Assembly: GCA_964057225.1 (NCBI GenBank)
Contig: OZ059895.1
Location: 3,782,001 to 3,846,000 of the forward strand
Source of the DNA: Auanema rhodensis
Lineage: Eukaryota; Nematoda; Chromadorea; Rhabditida; Rhabditidae
Reading direction: 5' to 3'
Length of the DNA stretch: 64,000 nucleotides
Below are positions 1 through 14,386 of this stretch, piece after piece. The notes under the pieces were generated by a model. That model did not search any database. It was not told the origin of the DNA and saw only the letters and a list, made by a program, of their open reading frames with translations. How positions within the stretch are numbered: the stretch's first letter is position 1; the number at the start of each line of letters is the position of its first letter. The position numbers and the translations under genes are program-made.

Positions 1-294
1 TTAAATAATGAACTGACCGACTAATCAGACATGGATCTTTCCTAGTTCTGTTGCTTGAATGGATGTTTTCCTACGTAGGCTAGTAAAACATGCCCTTCAA
101 AGCATCAGAACATGTGATCACATTCCAATTTTTTTGTATCTATCTTGTAAAGATAGTAATATATCATATGTTGAACACTATGTTGGAAAGATTTTAATTC
201 AGATTTTCTAACTTTTATTCAGTTTGTTTTTTAAACTTTGATTAAGAACTTTGATTTTTGTACACCCATAAATTATACGCAGCACAGGTTACCC
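1..294 (+). repeat. Representative long monomer (L, 294 bp)
   Basis: First complete L unit. In order it holds the phase-setting TTAAATAATGAACTGACCG, the perfect palindrome CCTACGTAGG (70-79), the perfect palindrome TGTGATCACA (113-122), a T run, a hairpin-capable inverted repeat with 7-bp arms and a 3-base loop (140-156), CATATG (165-170), and two copies of AACTTTGATT close to the end. Bases 162-246 are the segment missing from S monomers. Confidence 0.95.
140..156. repeat. Inverted repeat (hairpin-capable dyad) of the satellite monomer
   Basis: CTATCTT-GTA-AAGATAG: perfect 7-bp arms around a 3-base loop. It recurs in most monomers. Some S variants (TCCATTTTG, TCTATTTTG) have a damaged left arm. 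Together with CCTACGTAGG at 70-79 and TGTGATCACA at 113-122, each monomer carries three dyads within about 90 bp. Confidence 0.85.
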
Positions 295-503
295 TTAAAT
301 AATGAACTGACCGACTAATCAGACATGGATCTTTCCTAGTTCTGTTGCTTGAATGGATGTTTTCCTACGTAGGCTAGTAAAACATGCCCTTCAAAGCATC
401 AGAACATGTGATCACATTCCAATTTTTTTGTATCTATCTTGTAAAGATAGTAATAAACTTCGATTTTTGTACACCCATAAATTATACGCAGCACAGGTTA
501 CCC
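295..503 (+). repeat. Representative short monomer (S, 209 bp)
   Basis: First S unit. It matches L up to AGATAGTAATA and then continues directly with AACTTTGAT(C)TTTTG, so the 85 bases corresponding to 162-246 of the first L unit are absent. The missing segment ends between the two AACTTTGATT copies of L, so replication slippage or unequal exchange at short homology could have made it. S units occur throughout both array blocks and always have this same junction, so one founding deletion was spread by amplification. Confidence 0.95.
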
Positions 504-1510
504 TTAAATAATGAACTGACCGACTAATCAGACATGGATCTTTCCTAGTTCTGTTGCTTGAATGGATGTTTTCCTACGTAGGCTAGTAAAACATGCCCTT
601 CAAAGCATCAGAACATGTGATCACATTCCAATTTTTTTTTTATCTATCTTGTAAAGATAGTAATATATCATATGTTGAACACTATGTTGGAAAGATTTTA
701 ATTCAGATTTTCTAACTTTTATTCAGTTTGTTTTTTAAACTTTGATTAAGAACTTTGATTTTTGTACACCCATAAATTATACGCAGCACAGGTTACCCTT
801 AAATAATGAACTGACCGACTAATCAGACATGGATCTTTCCTAGTTCTGTTGCTTGAATGGATGTTTTCCTACGTAGGCTAGTAAAACATGCCCTTCAAAG
901 CATCAGAACATGTGATCACATTCCAATTTTTTTGTATCTATCTTGTAAAGATAGTAATATATCATATGTTGAACACTATGTTAGAAAGATTTTAATTCAG
1001 ATTTTCTAACTTTTATTCAGTTTGTTTTTTAAACTTTGATTAAGAACTTTGATTTTTGTACACCCATAAATTATACGCAGCACAGGTTACCCTTAAATAA
1101 TGAACTGACCGACTAATCAGACATGGATCTTTCCTAGTTCTGTTGCTTGAATGGATGTTTTCCTACGTAGGCTAGTAAAACATGCCCTTCAAAGCATCAG
1201 AACATGTGATCACATTCCAATTTTTTTGTATCCATTTTGTAAAGATAGTAATAAACTTTGATTTTTGTACACCCATAAATTATACGCAGCACAGGTTACC
1301 CTTAAATAATGAACTGACCGACTAATCAGACATGGATCTTTCCAAGTTCTGTTGCTTGAATGGATGTTTTCCTACGTAGGCTAGTAAAACATGCCCTTCA
1401 AAGCATCAGAACATGTGATCACATTCCAATTTTTTTGTATCTATCTTGTAAAGATAGTAATAAACTTCGATTTTTGTACACCCATAAATTATACGCAGCA
1501 CAGGTTACCC

Positions 1511-4500
1511 TTAAATAATGAACTGACCGACTAATCAGACATGGATCTTTCCTAGTTCTGTTGCTTGAATGGATGTTTTCCTACGTAGGCTAGTAAAACA
1601 TGCCCTTCAAAGCATCAGAACATGTGATCACATTCCAATTTTTTTGTATCTATCTTGTAAAGATAGTAATATATCATATGTTGAACACTATGTTGGAAAG
1701 ATTTTAATTCAGATTTTCTAACTTTTAATCAGTTTGTTTTTTAAACTTTGATTAAGAACTTTGATTTTTGTACACCCATAAATTATACGCAGCACAGGTT
1801 ACCCTTAAATAATGAACTGACCGACTAATCAGCCATGGATCTTTCCTAGTTCTGTTGCTTGAATGGATGTTTTCCTACGTAGGCTAGTAAAACATGCCCT
1901 TCAAAGCATCAGAACTTGTGATCACATTCCAATTTTTTTGTATCTATCTTATAAAGATAGTAATATATCATATGTTGAACACTATGTTGGAAAGATTTTA
2001 ATTCAGATTTTCTAACTTTTATTCAGTTTGTTTTTTAAACTTTGATTAAGAACTTTGATTTTTGTACACCCATAAATTATACGCAGCACAGGTTACCCTT
2101 AAATAATGAACTGACCGACTAATCAGACATGGATCTTTCCTAGTTCTGTTGCTTGAATGGATGTTTTCCTACGTAGGCTAGTAAAACATGCCCTTCAAAG
2201 CATCAGAACATGTGATCACATTCCAATTTTTTTGTATCTATCTTGTAAAGATAATAATATATCATATGTTGAACACTATGTTAGAAAGATTTTAATTCAG
2301 ATTTTCTAACTTTTATTCAGTTTGTTTTTTAAACTTTGATTAAGAACTTTGATTTTTGTACACCCATAAATTATACGCAGCACAGGTTACCCTTAAATAA
2401 TGAACTGACCGACTAATCAGACATGGATCTTTCCTAGTTCTGTTGCTTGAATGGATGTTTTCCTACGTAGGCTAGTAAAACATGCCCTTCAAAGCATCAG
2501 AACATGTGATCACATTCCAATTTTTTTGTATCCATTTTGTAAAGATAGTAATAAACTTTGATTTTTGTACACCCATAAATTATACGCAGCACAGGTTACC
2601 CTTAAATAATGAACTGACCGACTAATCAGACATGGATCTTTCCAAGTTCTGTTGCTTGAATGGATGTTTTCCTACGTAGGCTAGTAAAACATGCCCTTCA
2701 AAGCATCAGAACATGTGATCACATTCCAATTTTTTTGTATCTATCTTGTAAAGATAGTAATAAACTTCGATTTTTGTACACCCATAAATTATACGCAGCA
2801 CAGGTTACCCTTAAATAATGAACTGACCGACTAATCAGACATGGATCTTTCCTAGTTCTGTTGCTTGAATGGATGTTTTCCTACGTAGGCTAGTAAAACA
2901 TGCCCTTCAAAGCATCAGAACATGTGATCACATTCCAATTTTTTTGTATCCATTTTGTAAAGATAGTAATAAACTTTGATTTTTGTACACCCATAAATTA
3001 TACGCAGCACAGGTTACCCTTAAATAATGAACTGACCGACTAATCAGACATGGATCTTTCCTAGTTCTGTTGCTTGAATGGATGTTTTCCTACGTAGGCT
3101 AGTAAAACATGCCCTTCAAAGCATCAGAACATGTGATCACATTCCAATTTTTTTGTATCTATCTTGTAAAGATAGTAATATATCATATGTTGAACACTAT
3201 GTTAGAAAGATTTTAATTCAGATTTTCTAACTTTTATTCAGTTTGTTTTTTAAACTTTGATTAAGAACTTTGATTTTTGTACACCCATAAATTATACGCA
3301 GCACAGGTTACCCTTAAATAATGAACTGACCGACTAATCAGACATGGATCTTTCCTAGTTCTGTTGCTTGAATGGATGTTTTCCTACGTAGGCTAGTAAA
3401 ACATGCCCTTCAAAGCATCAGAACATGTGATCACATTCCAATTTTTTTGTATCCATTTTGTAAAGATAGTAATAAACTTTGATTTTTGTACACCCATAAA
3501 TTATACGCAGCACAGGTTACCCTTAAATAATGAACTGACCGACTAATCAGACATGGATCTTTCCAAGTTCTGTTGCTTGAATGGATGTTTTCCTACGTAG
3601 GCTAGTAAAACATGCCCTTCAAAGCATCAGAACATGTGATCACATTCCAATTTTTTTGTATCTATCTTGTAAAGATAGTAATAAACTTCGATTTTTGTAC
3701 ACCCATAAATTATACGCAGCACAGGTTACCCTTAAATAATGAACTGACCGACTAATCAGACATGGATCTTTCCTAGTTCTGTTGCTTGAATGGATGTTTT
3801 CCTACGTAGGCTAGTAAAACATGCCCTTCAAAGCATCAGAACATGTGATCACATTCCAATTTTTTTGTATCTATCTTGTAAAGATAGTAATATATCATAT
3901 GTTGAACACTATGTTGGAAAGATTTTAATTCAGATTTTCTAACTTTTAATCAGTTTGTTTTTTAAACTTTGATTAAGAACTTTGATTTTTGTACACCCAT
4001 AAATTATACGCAGCACAGGTTACCCTTAAATAATGAACTGACCGACTAATCAGCCATGGATCTTTCCTAGTTCTGTTGCTTGAATGGATGTTTTCCTACG
4101 TAGGCTAGTAAAACATGCCCTTCAAAGCATCAGAACTTGTGATCACATTCCAATTTTTTTGTATCTATCTTATAAAGATAGTAATATATCATATGTTGAA
4201 CACTATGTTGGAAAGATTTTAATTCAGATTTTCTAACTTTTATTCAGTTTGTTTTTTAAACTTTGATTAAGAACTTTGATTTTTGTACACCCATAAATTA
4301 TACGCAGCACAGGTTACCCTTAAATAATGAACTGACCGACTAATCAGACATGGATCTTTCCTAGTTCTGTTGCTTGAATGGATGTTTTCCTACGTAGGCT
4401 AGTAAAACATGCCCTTCAAAGCATCAGAACATGTGATCACATTCCAATTTTTTTGTATCTATCTTGTAAAGATAGTAATATATCATATGTTGAACACTAT

Positions 4501-5031
4501 GTTAGAAAGATTTTAATTCAGATTTTCTAACTTTTATTCAGTTTGTTTTTTAAACTTTGATTAAGAACTTTGATTTTTGTACACCCATAAATTATACGCA
4601 GCACAGGTTACCCTTAAATAATGAACTGACCGACTAATCAGACATGGATCTTTCCTAGTTCTGTTGCTTGAATGGATGTTTTCCTACGTAGGCTAGTAAA
4701 ACATGCCCTTCAAAGCATCAGAACATGTGATCACATTCCAATTTTTTTGTATCCATTTTGTAAAGATAGTAATAAACTTTGATTTTTGTACACCCATAAA
4801 TTATACGCAGCACAGGTTACCCTTAAATAATGAACTGACCGACTAATCAGACATGGATCTTTCCAAGTTCTGTTGCTTGAATGGATGTTTTCCTACGTAG
4901 GCTAGTAAAACATGCCCTTCAAAGCATCAGAACATGTGATCACATTCCAATTTTTTTGTATCTATCTTGTAAAGATAGTAATAAACTTCGATTTTTGTAC
5001 ACCCATAAATTATACGCAGCACAGGTTACCC
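1511..5031 (+). repeat. 1300-bp higher-order repeat (LLLSS), two copies with an intervening partial copy
   Basis: Units at 1511-2810 and 3732-5031 have the same order: L; L with GCCATGG, AACTTGTG and TTATAAAG; L with TTAGAAAG; S with TCCATTTTG; S with CCAAGTT. Between them, 2811-3731 holds a partial unit (S, L, S, S) with the same diagnostic variants. The L-L-L part starts again at 5032 and passes into the 1091-bp repeat. Confidence 0.85.
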
Positions 5032-6122
5032 TTAAATAATGAACTGACCGACTAATCAGACATGGATCTTTCCTAGTTCTGTTGCTTGAATGGATGTTTT
5101 CCTACGTAGGCTAGTAAAACATGCCCTTCAAAGCATCAGAACATGTGATCACATTCCAATTTTTTTGTATCTATCTTGTAAAGATAGTAATATATCATAT
5201 GTTGAACACTATGTTGGAAAGATTTTAATTCAGATTTTCTAACTTTTAATCAGTTTGTTTTTTAAACTTTGATTAAGAACTTTGATTTTTGTACACCCAT
5301 AAATTATACGCAGCACAGGTTACCCTTAAATAATGAACTGACCGACTAATCAGCCATGGATCTTTCCTAGTTCTGTTGCTTGAATGGATGTTTTCCTACG
5401 TAGGCTAGTAAAACATGCCCTTCAAAGCATCAGAACTTGTGATCACATTCCAATTTTTTTGTATCTATCTTATAAAGATAGTAATATATCATATGTTGAA
5501 CACTATGTTGGAAAGATTTTAATTCAGATTTTCTAACTTTTATTCAGTTTGTTTTTTAAACTTTGATTAAGAACTTTGATTTTTGTACACCCATAAATTA
5601 TACGCAGCACAGGTTACCCTTAAATAATGAACTGACCGACTAATCAGACATGGATCTTTCCTAGTTCTGTTGCTTGAATGGATGTTTTCCTACGTAGGCT
5701 AGTAAAACATGCCCTTCAAAGCATCAGAACATGTGATCACATTCCAATTTTTTTGTATCTATCTTGTAAAGATAGTAATATATCATATGTTGAACACTAT
5801 GTTAGAAAGATTTTAATTCAGATTTTCTAACTTTTATTCAGTTTGTTTTTTAAACTTTGATTAAGAACTTTGATTTTTGTACACCCATAAATTATACGCA
5901 GCACAGGTTACCCTTAAATAATGAACTGACCGACTAATCAGACATGGATCTTTCCTAGTTCTGTTGCTTGAATGGATGTTTTCCTACGTAGGCTAGTAAA
6001 ACATGCCCTTCAAAGCATCAGAACATGTGATCACATTCCAATTTTTTTGTATCCATTTTGTAATGATAGTAATAAACTTTGATTTTTGTACACCCATAAA
6101 TTATACGCAGCACAGGTTACCC

Positions 6123-8892
6123 TTAAATAATGAACTGACCGACTAATCAGACATGGATCTTTCCTAGTTCTGTTGCTTGAATGGATGTTTTCCTACGTAG
6201 GCTAGTAAAACATGCCCTTCAAAGCATCAGAACATGTGATCACATTCCAATTTTTTTGTATCTATCTTGTAAAGATAGTAATATATCATATGTTGAACAC
6301 TATGTTGGAAAGATTTTAATTCAGATTTTCTAACTTTTAATCAGTTTGTTTTTTAAACTTTGATTAAGAACTTTGATTTTTGTACACCCATAAATTATAC
6401 GCAGCACAGGTTACCCTTAAATAATGAACTGACCGACTAATCAGACATGGATCTTTCCTAGTTCTGTTGCTTGAATGGATGTTTTCCTACGTAGGCTAGT
6501 AAAACATGCCCTTCAAAGCATCAGAACATGTGATCACATTCCAATTTTTTTGTATCTATCTTGTAAAGATAGTAATATATCATATGTTGAACACTATGTT
6601 GGAAAGATTTTAATTCAGATTTACGAACTTTTATTCAGTTTGTTTTTTAAACTTTGATTAAGAACTTTGATTTTTGTACACCCATAAATTATACGCAGCA
6701 CAGGTTACCCTTAAATAATGAACTGACCGACTAATCAGACATGGATCTTTCCTAGTTCTGTTGCTTGAATGGATGTTTTCCTACGTAGGCTAGTAAAACA
6801 TGCCCTTCAAAGCATCAGAACATGTGATCACATTCCAATTTTTTTGTATCTATCTTGTAAAGATAGTAATATATCATATGTTGAACACTATGTTAGAAAG
6901 ATTTTAATTCAGATTTTCTAACTTTTATTCAGTTTGTTTTTTAAACTTTGATTAAGAACTTTGATTTTTGTACACCCATAAATTATACGCAGCACAGGTT
7001 ACCCTTAAATAATGAACTGACCGACTAATCAGACATGGATCTTTCCTAGTTCTGTTGCTTGAATGGATGTTTTCCTACGTAGGCTAGTAAAACATGCCCT
7101 TCAAAGCATCAGAACATGTGATCACATTCCAATTTTTTTGTATCCATTTTGTAATGATAGTAATAAACTTTGATTTTTGTACACCCATAAATTATACGCA
7201 GCACAGGTTACCCTTAAATAATGAACTGACCGACTAATCAGACATGGATCTTTCCTAGTTCTGTTGCTTGAATGGATGTTTTCCTACGTAGGCTAGTAAA
7301 ACATGCCCTTCAAAGCATCAGAACATGTGATCACATTCCAATTTTTTTGTATCTATCTTGTAAAGATAGTAATATATCATATGTTGAACACTATGTTGGA
7401 AAGATTTTAATTCAGATTTTCTAACTTTTAATCAGTTTGTTTTTTAAACTTTGATTAAGAACTTTGATTTTTGTACACCCATAAATTATACGCAGCACAG
7501 GTTACCCTTAAATAATGAACTGACCGACTAATCAGACATGGATCTTTCCTAGTTCTGTTGCTTGAATGGATGTTTTCCTACGTAGGCTAGTAAAACATGC
7601 CCTTCAAAGCATCAGAACATGTGATCACATTCCAATTTTTTTGTATCTATCTTGTAAAGATAGTAATATATCATATGTTGAACACTATGTTGGAAAGATT
7701 TTAATTCAGATTTACGAACTTTTATTCAGTTTGTTTTTTAAACTTTGATTAAGAACTTTGATTTTTGTACACCCATAAATTATACGCAGCACAGGTTACC
7801 CTTAAATAATGAACTGACCGACTAATCAGACATGGATCTTTCCTAGTTCTGTTGCTTGAATGGATGTTTTCCTACGTAGGCTAGTAAAACATGCCCTTCA
7901 AAGCATCAGAACATGTGATCACATTCCAATTTTTTTGTATCTATCTTGTAAAGATAGTAATATATCATATGTTGAACACTATGTTAGAAAGATTTTAATT
8001 CAGATTTTCTAACTTTTATTCAGTTTGTTTTTTAAACTTTGATTAAGAACTTTGATTTTTGTACACCCATAAATTATACGCAGCACAGGTTACCCTTAAA
8101 TAATGAACTGACCGACTAATCAGACATGGATCTTTCCTAGTTCTGTTGCTTGAATGGATGTTTTCCTACGTAGGCTAGTAAAACATGCCCTTCAAAGCAT
8201 CAGAACATGTGATCACATTCCAATTTTTTTGTATCCATTTTGTAATGATAGTAATAAACTTTGATTTTTGTACACCCATAAATTATACGCAGCACAGGTT
8301 ACCCTTAAATAATGAACTGACCGACTAATCAGACATGGATCTTTCCTAGTTCTGTTGCTTGAATGGATGTTTTCCTACGTAGGCTAGTAAAACATGCCCT
8401 TCAAAGCATCAGAACATGTGATCACATTCCAATTTTTTTGTATCTATCTTGTAAAGATAGTAATATATCATATGTTGAACACTATGTTGGAAAGATTTTA
8501 ATTCAGATTTTCTAACTTTTAATCAGTTTGTTTTTTAAACTTTGATTAAGAACTTTGATTTTTGTACACCCATAAATTATACGCAGCACAGGTTACCCTT
8601 AAATAATGAACTGACCGACTAATCAGACATGGATCTTTCCTAGTTCTGTTGCTTGAATGGATGTTTTCCTACGTAGGCTAGTAAAACATGCCCTTCAAAG
8701 CATCAGAACATGTGATCACATTCCAATTTTTTTGTATCTATCTTGTAAAGATAGTAATATATCATATGTTGAACACTATGTTGGAAAGATTTTAATTCAG
8801 ATTTACGAACTTTTATTCAGTTTGTTTTTTAAACTTTGATTAAGAACTTTGATTTTTGTACACCCATAAATTATACGCAGCACAGGTTACCC
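6123..8892 (+). repeat. 1091-bp higher-order repeat (LLLS), about 2.5 copies
   Basis: Units start at 6123, 7214 and 8305, exactly 1091 bp apart (3 x 294 + 209). Each full unit has L; L with TTTACGAAC; L with TTAGAAAG; S with TCCATTTTGTAATG. The third unit is cut after its second L at 8892, where the 797-bp repeat begins. I see no differences between the two complete units. Confidence 0.9.
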
Positions 8893-11800
8893 TTAAATAA
8901 TGAACTGACCGACTAATCAGACATGGATCTTTCCTAGTTCTGTTGCTTGAATGGATGTTTTCCTACGTAGGCTAGTAAAACATGCCCTTCAAAGCATCAG
9001 AACATGTGATCACATTCCAATTTTTTTGTATCTATCTTGTAAAGATAGTAATAAACTTCGATTTTTGTACACCCATAAATTATACGCAGCACAGGTTACC
9101 CTTAAATAATGAACTGACCGACTAATCAGACATGGATCTTTCCTAGTTCTGTTGCTTGAATGGATGTTTTCCTACGTAGGCTAGTAAAACATGCCCTTCA
9201 AAGCATCAGAACATGTGATCACATTCCAATTTTTTTGTATCTATCTTGTAAAGATAGTAATATATCATATGTTGAACACTATGTTGGAAAGATTTTAATT
9301 CAGATTTTCTAACTTTTAATCAGTTTGTTTTTTAAACTTTGATTAAGAACTTTGATTTTTGTACACCCATAAATTATACGCAGCACAGGTTACCCTTAAA
9401 TAATGAACTGACCGACTAATCAGCCATGGATCTTTCCTAGTTCTGTTGCTTGAATGGATGTTTTCCTACGTAGGCTAGTAAAACATGCCTTTCAAAGCAT
9501 CAGAACATGTGATCACATTCCAATTTTTTTGTATCTATCTTGTAAAGATAGTAATATATCATATGTTGAACACTATGTTGGAAAGATTTTAATTCAGATT
9601 TACGAACTTTTATTCAGTTTGTTTTTTAAACTTTGATTAAGAACTTTGATTTTTGTACACCCATAAATTATACGCAGCACAGGTTACCCTTAAATAATGA
9701 ACTGACCGACTAATCAGACATGGATCTTTCCTAGTTCTGTTGCTTGAATGGATGTTTTCCTACGTAGGCTAGTAAAACATGCCCTTCAAAGCATCAGAAC
9801 ATGTGATCACATTCCAATTTTTTTGTATCTATCTTGTAAAGATAGTAATAAACTTCGATTTTTGTACACCCATAAATTATACGCAGCACAGGTTACCCTT
9901 AAATAATGAACTGACCGACTAATCAGACATGGATCTTTCCTAGTTCTGTTGCTTGAATGGATGTTTTCCTACGTAGGCTAGTAAAACATGCCCTTCAAAG
10001 CATCAGAACATGTGATCACATTCCAATTTTTTTGTATCTATCTTGTAAAGATAGTAATATATCATATGTTGAACACTATGTTGGAAAGATTTTAATTCAG
10101 ATTTTCTAACTTTTAATCAGTTTGTTTTTTAAACTTTGATTAAGAACTTTGATTTTTGTACACCCATAAATTATACGCAGCACAGGTTACCCTTAAATAA
10201 TGAACTGACCGACTAATCAGCCATGGATCTTTCCTAGTTCTGTTGCTTGAATGGATGTTTTCCTACGTAGGCTAGTAAAACATGCCCTTCAAAGCATCAG
10301 AACATGTGATCACATTCCAATTTTTTTGTATCTATCTTGTAAAGATAGTAATATATCATATGTTGAACACTATGTTGGAAAGATTTTAATTCAGATTTAC
10401 GAACTTTTATTCAGTTTGTTTTTTAAACTTTGATTAAGAACTTTGATTTTTGTACACCCATAAATTATACGCAGCACAGGTTACCCTTAAATAATGAACT
10501 GACCGACTAATCAGACATGGATCTTTCCTAGTTCTGTTGCTTGAATGGATGTTTTCCTACGTAGGCTAGTAAAACATGCCCTTCAAAGCATCAGAACATG
10601 TGATCACATTCCAATTTTTTTGTATCTATCTTGTAAAGATAGTAATAAACTTCGATTTTTGTACACCCATAAATTATACGCAGCACAGGTTACCCTTAAA
10701 TAATGAACTGACCGACTAATCAGACATGGATCTTTCCTAGTTCTGTTGCTTGAATGGATGTTTTCCTACGTAGGCTAGTAAAACATGCCCTTCAAAGCAT
10801 CAGAACATGTGATCACATTCCAATTTTTTTGTATCTATCTTGTAAAGATAGTAATATATCATATGTTGAACACTATGTTGGAAAGATTTTAATTCAGATT
10901 TTCTAACTTTTAATCAGTTTGTTTTTTAAACTTTGATTAAGAACTTTGATTTTTGTACACCCATAAATTATACGCAGCACAGGTTACCCTTAAATAATGA
11001 ACTGACCGACTAATCAGCCATGGATCTTTCCTAGTTCTGTTGCTTGAATGGATGTTTTCCTACGTAGGCTAGTAAAACATGCCTTTCAAAGCATCAGAAC
11101 ATGTGATCACATTCCAATTTTTTTGTATCTATCTTGTAAAGATAGTAATATATCATATGTTGAACACTATGTTGGAAAGATTTTAATTCAGATTTACGAA
11201 CTTTTATTCAGTTTGTTTTTTAAACTTTGATTAAGAACTTTGATTTTTGTACACCCATAAATTATACGCAGCACAGGTTACCCTTAAATAATGAACTGAC
11301 CGACTAATCAGACATGGATCTTTCCTAGTTCTGTTGCTTGAATGGATGTTTTCCTACGTAGGCTAGTAAAACATGCCCTTCAAAGCATCAGAACATGTGA
11401 TCACATTCCAATTTTTTTGTATCTATCTTGTAAAGATAGTAATAAACTTCGATTTTTGTACACCCATAAATTATACGCAGCACAGGTTACCCTTAAATAA
11501 TGAACTGACCGACTAATCAGACATGGATCTTTCCTAGTTCTGTTGCTTGAATGGATGTTTTCCTACGTAGGCTAGTAAAACATGCCCTTCAAAGCATCAG
11601 AACATGTGATCACATTCCAATTTTTTTGTATCTATCTTGTAAAGATAGTAATAAACTTCGATTTTTGTACACCCATAAATTATACGCAGCACAGGTTACC
11701 CTTAAATAATGAACTGACCGACTAATCAGACATGGATCTTTCCTAGTTCTGTTGCTTGAATGGATGTTTTCCTACGTAGGCTAGTAAAACATGCCCTTCA

Positions 11801-13883
11801 AAGCATCAGAACATGTGATCACATTCCAATTTTTTTGTATCTATCTTGTAAAGATAGTAATATATCATATGTTGAACACTATGTTGGAAAGATTTTAATT
11901 CAGATTTTCTAACTTTTAATCAGTTTGTTTTTTAAACTTTGATTAAGAACTTTGATTTTTGTACACCCATAAATTATACGCAGCACAGGTTACCCTTAAA
12001 TAATGAACTGACCGACTAATCAGCCATGGATCTTTCCTAGTTCTGTTGCTTGAATGGATGTTTTCCTACGTAGGCTAGTAAAACATGCCCTTCAAAGCAT
12101 CAGAACATGTGATCACATTCCAATTTTTTTGTATCTATCTTGTAAAGATAGTAATATATCATATGTTGAACACTATGTTGGAAAGATTTTAATTCAGATT
12201 TACGAACTTTTATTCAGTTTGTTTTTTAAACTTTGATTAAGAACTTTGATTTTTGTACACCCATAAATTATACGCAGCACAGGTTACCCTTAAATAATGA
12301 ACTGACCGACTAATCAGACATGGATCTTTCCTAGTTCTGTTGCTTGAATGGATGTTTTCCTACGTAGGCTAGTAAAACATGCCCTTCAAAGCATCAGAAC
12401 ATGTGATCACATTCCAATTTTTTTGTATCTATCTTGTAAAGATAGTAATAAACTTCGATTTTTGTACACCCATAAATTATACGCAGCACAGGTTACCCTT
12501 AAATAATGAACTGACCGACTAATCAGACATGGATCTTTCCTAGTTCTGTTGCTTGAATGGATGTTTTCCTACGTAGGCTAGTAAAACATGCCCTTCAAAG
12601 CATCAGAACATGTGATCACATTCCAATTTTTTTGTATCTATCTTGTAAAGATAGTAATATATCATATGTTGAACACTATGTTGGAAAGATTTTAATTCAG
12701 ATTTTCTAACTTTTAATCAGTTTGTTTTTTAAACTTTGATTAAGAACTTTGATTTTTGTACACCCATAAATTATACGCAGCACAGGTTACCCTTAAATAA
12801 TGAACTGACCGACTAATCAGCCATGGATCTTTCCTAGTTCTGTTGCTTGAATGGATGTTTTCCTACGTAGGCTAGTAAAACATGCCTTTCAAAGCATCAG
12901 AACATGTGATCACATTCCAATTTTTTTGTATCTATCTTGTAAAGATAGTAATATATCATATGTTGAACACTATGTTGGAAAGATTTTAATTCAGATTTAC
13001 GAACTTTTATTCAGTTTGTTTTTTAAACTTTGATTAAGAACTTTGATTTTTGTACACCCATAAATTATACGCAGCACAGGTTACCCTTAAATAATGAACT
13101 GACCGACTAATCAGACATGGATCTTTCCTAGTTCTGTTGCTTGAATGGATGTTTTCCTACGTAGGCTAGTAAAACATGCCCTTCAAAGCATCAGAACATG
13201 TGATCACATTCCAATTTTTTTGTATCTATCTTGTAAAGATAGTAATAAACTTCGATTTTTGTACACCCATAAATTATACGCAGCACAGGTTACCCTTAAA
13301 TAATGAACTGACCGACTAATCAGACATGGATCTTTCCTAGTTCTGTTGCTTGAATGGATGTTTTCCTACGTAGGCTAGTAAAACATGCCCTTCAAAGCAT
13401 CAGAACATGTGATCACATTCCAATTTTTTTGTATCTATCTTGTAAAGATAGTAATATATCATATGTTGAACACTATGTTGGAAAGATTTTAATTCAGATT
13501 TTCTAACTTTTAATCAGTTTGTTTTTTAAACTTTGATTAAGAACTTTGATTTTTGTACACCCATAAATTATACGCAGCACAGGTTACCCTTAAATAATGA
13601 ACTGACCGACTAATCAGCCATGGATCTTTCCTAGTTCTGTTGCTTGAATGGATGTTTTCCTACGTAGGCTAGTAAAACATGCCCTTCAAAGCATCAGAAC
13701 ATGTGATCACATTCCAATTTTTTTGTATCTATCTTGTAAAGATAGTAATATATCATATGTTGAACACTATGTTGGAAAGATTTTAATTCAGATTTACGAA
13801 CTTTTATTCAGTTTGTTTTTTAAACTTTGATTAAGAACTTTGATTTTTGTACACCCATAAATTATACGCAGCACAGGTTACCC
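8893..13883 (+). repeat. 797-bp higher-order repeat (SLL), six copies plus one extra S
   Basis: Units of 797 bp (209 + 294 + 294) start at 8893, 9690 and 10487. An additional S lies at 11284-11492, and units resume at 11493, 12290 and 13087. Diagnostic variants are S with AACTTCGATT, L with TTTTAATCAG, and L with GCCATGG plus TTTACGAAC. A C/T variant (GCCCTTC or GCCTTTC) alternates among the last L units. Units are otherwise essentially identical, indicating recent amplification. Confidence 0.93.
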
Positions 13884-14386
13884 TTAAATAATGAACTGAC
13901 CGACTAATCAGACATGGATCTTTCCTAGTTCTGTTGCTTGAATGGATGTTTTCCTACGTAGGCTAGTAAAACATGCCCTTCAAAGCATCAGAACATGTGA
14001 TCACATTCCAATTTTTTTGTATCTATTTTGTAAAGATAGTAATAAACTTTGATTTTTGTACACCCATAAATTTTACGCAGCACAGGTTACCCTTAAATAA
14101 TGAACTGACAGACTAATCAGACATGGATCTTTCCTAGTTCTGTTGCTTGAATGGATGTTTTCCTACGTAGGCTAGTAAAACATGCCCTTCAAAGCATCAG
14201 AACATGTGATCACATTCCAATTTTTTTGTATCTATCTTGTAAAGATAGTAATATATCATATGTTGAACACTATGTTGGAAAGATTTTAATTCAGATTTTC
14301 AAACTTTTATTCAGTTTGTTTTTTAAACTTTGATTAAGAACTTTGATTTTTGTACACCCATAAATTATACGCAGCACAGGTTACCC

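Noticed and set aside
171..200. CENP-B box candidate around GTTGGAAAG
   Set aside because: The required CG positions of the box are missing; only TTGGAA is shared.
6475..6657. A 60-codon ORF recurring in many L monomers (6475, 7566, 8657, 9454 and further copies)
   Set aside because: It exists only where the variant TTTACGAAC removes a stop found in other monomers. It has no domain or start context, and its repetition follows higher-order repeat copying.
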